Below, piece by piece: positions 60,358-64,000 of a stretch of DNA of 64,000 bases. The number at the start of each line of letters is the position of its first letter. The stretch's first letter is position 1. The position numbers and the translations under genes are program-made. Origin of the DNA: Spiribacter vilamensis (GTDB lineage: Bacteria > Pseudomonadota > Gammaproteobacteria > Nitrococcales > Nitrococcaceae). The notes below the pieces were generated by a model, which saw only the letters and a list, made by a program, of their open reading frames with translations, was not told the origin of the DNA and did no database searches. The stretch spans positions 1,817,239 to 1,881,238 of the forward strand of contig NZ_SHLI01000001.1 in NCBI RefSeq assembly GCF_004217415.1. The letters run 5' to 3'.

Positions 60358-60660
60358 ATGGCAACAGCAGCCAACGACATGCCCAAGCGCAAGAAGGCCC
60401 GCTACGGCGCAGAGTATCATGCCGAGGCCCTGTCGCTCGCCGAGCGAATCCATGTTGCAGCCGCAGCCAGTGAGCTCGGCCTGCACGCCACACAGATCTA
60501 TCAGCGGCGGGCGAAGGCCGCACATGAGAAGTCCGTCAGTGACTGCGAGCGCCAGCTCCGCGAGGAGAACGCCCGGCTAAAACGGCAGCTCGCCGAGAAG
60601 ACCGAAGAGGTCGAGATCCTGGGAAAAACAGCGGCGTACTTTGCGAAGAAGCTGGACTGA
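60358..60660 (+). CDS. IS3-family transposase OrfA
   Basis: A 100-residue DNA-binding subunit. It has a helix-turn-helix (AAAASELGLHATQIYQRRA) and a leucine-zipper-like C-terminus (LREENARLKRQLAEKTEEVEILGKTAAYF), as in IS3/IS911 OrfA. A GGAGG site precedes the ATG. OrfA is intact, but its partner OrfB is interrupted. Confidence 0.9.
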   Translation: MATAANDMPKRKKARYGAEYHAEALSLAERIHVAAAASELGLHATQIYQRRAKAAHEKSVSDCERQLREENARLKRQLAEKTEEVEILGKTAAYFAKKLD

Positions 60661-61523
60661 AGTACGCCGCCATCCATCAGCACCGATCAATCCACAGCAT
60701 TGCCCGTCAGTGCACGGTCCTGAGCGTTTCACGCAGTGGCTATTACGCGTGACTGCGTCGGGTCGAACAAGGCTCGCAGCGGGAAGAGGCCAGGGTTAGA
60801 CGGGATGCGAAAGTGGTCGAGATCTTCGAGGCCAAGAAGCGCCGCTATGGATCACCTCGCCTTGCCAGGGAACTGGAGGCTGAGGGCATGGCCATGAACC
60901 GTAAGACGGTGGCGGAGAGTATGCGGCGGCAGGGCCTGCGGGCCAAAGCGGCTAAGCGCTTCCAACGCACAACAGACTCGAACCACTGCCTCGGCGTCGC
61001 GCCCAATCGACTTGACCAGAACTTCAGTGCAGAGCGTCCGGACGAGAAGTGGGCGGGCGATATTACGTAGCTGCGCACCACGCAGGGCTGGCTGTACCTG
61101 GCCGTCGTGCTGGATCTTTGCACCCGCAAGGTCATTGGCTGGTCGACCAGCACTCGGATCGACGCTGACCTGGCCTGTACGGCGCTTCAGGCGGCGATCG
61201 CCCGACGTGGAGAGCCTCGCGGCGTGATCATGCACACGGACCGAGGCAGTGTTTACTGTGGCTGGCAGCATCGGAATCTAATCCGCCGTTACGGGCTGCT
61301 TGCCAGCATGAGCGGGCGGGGCAACTGCTACGACAATGCCGTGGTGGAGAGCTTCTTCCATAGCCTGAAGATCGAAAGCATCCATGGAGAGCCGCTGATG
61401 CATACGGAAGCACTACGCCGACGGCTTTTCGAAACCATCGAAATCGAGTGCGACCGAACCCGTCGCTACTCTGCCCTCGGATACATCAGCCCCGATGTGT
61501 TCGAGGCATCGATAGCGACTTAA
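60657..61523 (+). pseudogene. IS3-family transposase OrfB, two in-frame stop codons
   Basis: The frame starting LKYAAIHQHRSIHSIARQCT is a DDE integrase-type transposase. It is interrupted by TGA at 60750-60752, where SGYYA is usually followed by Trp. A second stop, TAG at 61068-61070, occurs where GDIT is usually followed by Tyr. Both are single-base changes; the frame is otherwise open. Catalytic residues remain recognisable: Asp in AGDIT, Asp in MHTDRGS and Glu in NAVVESFFHSLKIE. The element cannot transpose by itself. Confidence 0.9.
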
Positions 61524-61553
61524 TCGAGTGTCCACTGTTGCTGGGCAAGATCA

Positions 61554-61655
61554 AACCGAACCCGTCGCCATTCTGCCCTTGGATGCCTCAGCCCTGAGGC
61601 ATTCGAGGCCCGGACAGTGGCGTAATCGAGTGTCCACTGTTACCGGGCAAGATCA
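61554..61655 (+). mobile_element. Remnant of a second, related IS3-family right end
   Basis: About 100 bases directly following the IS repeat the last 100 bases of that IS with scattered differences. Shared parts include CGAACCCGTCGC, CTGCCCT, the ATTCGAGGC-like region, and TAATCGAGTGTCCACTGTT followed by GGGCAAGATCA. Transcribed neighbours are unaffected, as the next gene starts at 61693. Confidence 0.85.
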
Positions 61656-61692
61656 AGATGCTGTTTCGTTAAATCAGAGGTCAGCGCTACCA

Positions 61693-62916
61693 ATGAACGT
61701 TTTAGTAGTAGGCTTAACGCCGGATTATTACTCATCGCCTGTGTCTACAGCTGTGACTGCTCACCGGGCAGCTATGCGTTCTACAAACATGGGCGCATCA
61801 TTTATAACACGTTCAATTGTGTCCATGTTTAACGCGGAATATATTGACTTCATGTTGGATGTCGATATCTCAGAACTTCAAAATAAGTATGACGTATGCG
61901 TTGTTTCACTAGCCAGTCATCTCGGTCCTTCTCGCGATGTCAGCAAATTAGTGGGCTTTCTGAAACAATTAGATCTAAAAACAGTGTTTTTATCCGGCGG
62001 TCTTGACGCCGGTGCGACGGGCGCACAAAAAATTCATAAAAGTCTAATTGACCTTCTTGATTTATGTTCAGCAGATAATCAGTGGATAGGAGTGAGGGGA
62101 GCAGCGTCTGCGCTGTACTTACATCGCCAAGGCTTTAACAACGTGGTTCCTGTCGGTTGCCCAACAATGTATTCGCGTTTTTCAAGCGAAATACAAACAC
62201 CAAGAATCGAAGGGGCAACCGACATCGCAGTTCCTTTTCATTGGAAGATCGCGGCAAATCTTATAAACGAGTTAAGCGATCATTTTTTGATTGGTCAGGA
62301 TTCCATAGATGAGGAGTTATTTCTGGGCGGTAACGGACAACGAATAACAAATAACATTCATCGCAACATAGGGGGTTCAAAAAGAGAGATTCGCGAAAAA
62401 TTAAGAGCCGCCATCTCAAAAAATTCCTATTTTCCTGAGAAATACGATAAATGGTATGAGGCGCTTGGGGCGCAGACGGCTTTGTTATCAGGAAGGTTGC
62501 ATGGGGCAATCTGTGGCTTAACGCAAGGAGTGCCAACCGTTCTTGTTCCGTGGGACATAAGATCGAGAGAGATTGTTGATTACTTTTGTATGCCTGTTAC
62601 CTCTAGCGATACAATTAGCAACGATGGGGCCCGCTCTGCTGTCCTTAATGCTGATTTCGATAAATACAACGAACGGCGAGCGGTATGTTGGGCAAGGTGG
62701 TCAGAATTTGTTCAGACGAACGGTCTAGAATTTCCTATGCAAGAGTCCAATAAAACACAAAGTTCGACTCGGGGATATGCGGAGTTGTTATGGAATGATA
62801 AAGAGCTGTTGGGAACAGCATCTCTATTACGAGATCGAGAAGACGATCGATATCCACTCTCTTTTCGTCGAATATTAAGAAATTTTAAGCGGAACGCAGT
62901 GTCCTATTATAAATAG
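61693..62916 (+). CDS. Polysaccharide pyruvyl transferase family protein
   Basis: A 407-residue protein related to the polysaccharide pyruvyl transferase/CsaB group (PF04230 type). The clearest motif is LLSGRLHGAICGLTQGVPTVLVPWD near residues 270-295, the nucleotide-sugar-like pocket with a conserved His. VSLASHLGPSRDVSKLVGF and CSADNQWIGVRGAASA fit the family. The frame is open upstream through the IS remnant, but ATG 61693 begins the conserved MNVLVVGLTP. Low GC indicates acquisition with the surrounding cluster. Pyruvylation of a sugar is the best guess. Confidence 0.75.
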   Translation: MNVLVVGLTPDYYSSPVSTAVTAHRAAMRSTNMGASFITRSIVSMFNAEYIDFMLDVDISELQNKYDVCVVSLASHLGPSRDVSKLVGFLKQLDLKTVFLSGGLDAGATGAQKIHKSLIDLLDLCSADNQWIGVRGAASALYLHRQGFNNVVPVGCPTMYSRFSSEIQTPRIEGATDIAVPFHWKIAANLINELSDHFLIGQDSIDEELFLGGNGQRITNNIHRNIGGSKREIREKLRAAISKNSYFPEKYDKWYEALGAQTALLSGRLHGAICGLTQGVPTVLVPWDIRSREIVDYFCMPVTSSDTISNDGARSAVLNADFDKYNERRAVCWARWSEFVQTNGLEFPMQESNKTQSSTRGYAELLWNDKELLGTASLLRDREDDRYPLSFRRILRNFKRNAVSYYK

Positions 62917-62976
62917 GGTAAGCGTAAGATGATTGAAGCACGGGGTTGTGATTCTTGATGGAGTAGAAGGTGGAAA

Positions 62977-63918
62977 ATGCGGGTTTTTAAAAAAGCCAAA
63001 ACCAAGACGTTGCAATTATTTGGGCGGGGGGTTCTCTCGCCGCTGGAAAGTGTTCTTTTTTGGAAGTATCAAGATTCTCTTTTATTTCCGCCAGTATTTT
63101 TTCTCGGCGCTCCAAGATCTGGTACCACTTTAGCTATGCAGGTCATAACTGATGTTTTTGACGTTGGGTATATAAGCAATCAGCACTGTAAGTATTTCGG
63201 TGCCCCAGCGATAGCGGAGAAATTTTTCCACCCTACGGCCGAACGGCCACGGTCAGGTTTTCATTCGATTCACGGGCGAACAAATTCGGCGTACGAACCT
63301 GCGGAGTGCGGCCAATGGTGGTATAGATTCTTTCGACGCCATCCTAGGTACGTAGATTTAAAAGGCGCAAATAAACGTAAAATGCATCGTTTTCGGAGGT
63401 CGGTTAAATCATTAATAGATGCATTCGAGCGTCCTGTTGTGTTTAAAAATCCACACGCGGCGTTGCGAATCCAGCCCATTGAAAAGTTTATACCGGAATC
63501 TCTTTATATAGTTGTCCATCGGGATGAAATTGATAATGCGCATTCTTTACTAGACGTTAGGCAAAAGGTTCATAAGGATTATGGCAAGTGGTGGTCAATG
63601 GAACCACCTTCAATCGAACAGCTTGAGAAGCTACCTGCTCCAGAGCAAGTTGTAGAGCAAGTAAGACGAATTTACGCGACGATTAATCAAGATCTAAGCT
63701 TGAGTGATGTAAAGCCGTCGAAGTGCTTTTTTCTCAAGTACGAAGATCTTTGTGACGACCCAGCGAAAGAGATGGATAGGCTCGAACAGTTCTTTAAAGA
63801 TAATGAGTGTCAAATTGAGAGGCTCAATCCGCCGCCAAAGCCCTTTCCTCGTCGCAATTCCATAACGATAGATGCGGAGCTCTATGCCGAGGTCAAAAAA
63901 TATGCCGAAAAACATTGA
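62977..63918 (+). CDS. Sulfotransferase family protein
   Basis: A 313-residue PAPS-dependent sulfotransferase. The 5'-phosphosulfate-binding loop FFLGAPRSGTTLAMQV is near residues 42-57. The 3'-phosphate-binding region is IVVHRDEIDNAHSLLDVRQ, and PVVFKNPHAALRI is a conserved strand-helix. It probably adds sulfate to a sugar of the surface polysaccharide. It is AT-rich like its neighbours. The next gene begins inside its last 17 bases. Confidence 0.82.
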   Translation: MRVFKKAKTKTLQLFGRGVLSPLESVLFWKYQDSLLFPPVFFLGAPRSGTTLAMQVITDVFDVGYISNQHCKYFGAPAIAEKFFHPTAERPRSGFHSIHGRTNSAYEPAECGQWWYRFFRRHPRYVDLKGANKRKMHRFRRSVKSLIDAFERPVVFKNPHAALRIQPIEKFIPESLYIVVHRDEIDNAHSLLDVRQKVHKDYGKWWSMEPPSIEQLEKLPAPEQVVEQVRRIYATINQDLSLSDVKPSKCFFLKYEDLCDDPAKEMDRLEQFFKDNECQIERLNPPPKPFPRRNSITIDAELYAEVKKYAEKH

Positions 63919-64000
63919 TACCGTGGAAGAATTTTGGTCATGGGATACGATCCGTAGAGCGCAGAAAAACGCTAACGAAAAATCAATCGTGCGGTTTTTA
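63902..64000 (+). CDS. Start of an unidentified gene, cut by the window end
   Basis: An open frame from ATG 63902 to the window edge (33 residues, MPKNIDTVEEFWSWDTIRRA and on). It overlaps the sulfotransferase stop by 17 bases in a coupled arrangement, which supports it being real. The product cannot be identified from this fragment; a sugar-modifying or methyltransferase enzyme would fit the position. Confidence 0.55.
   Translation, partial: MPKNIDTVEEFWSWDTIRRAQKNANEKSIVRFL

Larger units (their letters stand above)
60303..61553 (+). mobile_element. IS3-family insertion sequence, degenerate
   Basis: About 1.25 kb bounded by imperfect inverted repeats. The left end is TGATCTTTCCCACCTGCAGT and the right end (reverse strand) TGATCTTGCCCAGCAACAGT; both continue GGACAC. 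It contains orfA and a broken orfB with a DDE integrase core. No direct target duplication could be identified. The GC content is host-like, unlike the AT-rich genes around it. Confidence 0.88.

Noticed and set aside
61528-61692. N-terminal extension of the pyruvyl-transferase-like protein into the IS remnant
   Set aside because: The open frame runs through duplicated IS end sequence by chance; conserved protein sequence starts at ATG 61693.

Overview
The window is a stretch of a high-GC gammaproteobacterial chromosome. The gene orders parA-parB-atpIBEFHAGDC-glmU-glmS, polA-engB, trxA-rho and zapA-6S RNA-5-FCL-ygfB-pepP-ubiH are typical of that class. Many proteins are acidic (YgfB and GcvH are clear cases) and genes are tightly packed, often overlapping by 1-20 bases. 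This would suit a halophile with a streamlined genome in the Ectothiorhodospiraceae/Spiribacter area. The taxon is an inference; no rRNA gene is present.

Layout. 1-1416: end of parA, and parB. 1413-8363: the complete F1Fo ATP synthase operon behind a good sigma70-type promoter. 8405-12893: glmU, glmS and an unrecognised polytopic membrane protein. 12904-15278: a sensory and stress patch with a short LOV photoreceptor, an SRPBCC protein, a DUF4864-like secreted protein, Ohr, and a LOV-like PAS protein lacking the photoactive cysteine. 15341-17989: znuB/znuC divergent from znuA around a Zur-box-like palindrome. 18010-24629: oxyR, uvrD, polA and engB. 24712-29267: cytochrome c4, ResB, CcsA and DsbA, a cytochrome c maturation and thiol-redox block. 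29271-33912: an EEP-family hydrolase, tesA, and a YbbA/YbbP-type ABC exporter. 33913-34504: a small accessory island with an XRE regulator between two perfect palindromes. 34505-44517: cysQ, trxA, rho, folA, thyA, lgt, a diguanylate cyclase, an SH3 protein, argA, a Bax-like glucosaminidase and an EVE protein. 44560-51312: 5-FCL, 6S RNA, zapA, a ZapB-like gene, ygfB, pepP, ubiH, gcvH and a phospho-sugar mutase. 51305-64000: a surface polysaccharide locus.

The polysaccharide locus starts with a Wzz-like chain length protein, a UDP-glucuronate-epimerase-like gene and RfaH. An exact ops element lies about 100 bp downstream of rfaH. Then come an EPS-associated MarR regulator, a WbpE/WbpB/WbpD-like trio for a diacetamido-uronic acid sugar nucleotide, a Wzx flippase, an acyltransferase, a decayed IS3-family element, a pyruvyl-transferase-like gene and a sulfotransferase. 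Base composition falls sharply inside the flippase gene, so the distal half of the cluster looks horizontally exchanged. GlmU and GlmS supply UDP-GlcNAc, the likely precursor.

The most interesting non-coding signals are: (1) a probable sRNA of about 130 nt between polA and engB, the position of Spot 42/ErsA, with a sigmaE/AlgU-like promoter and C-rich hairpin loops; (2) two perfect 24-25 bp palindromes with unrelated arms but a nearly identical 26-nt loop, flanking the XRE gene; (3) RfaH encoded next to its own ops site; (4) 6S RNA overlapping the start of the next gene.
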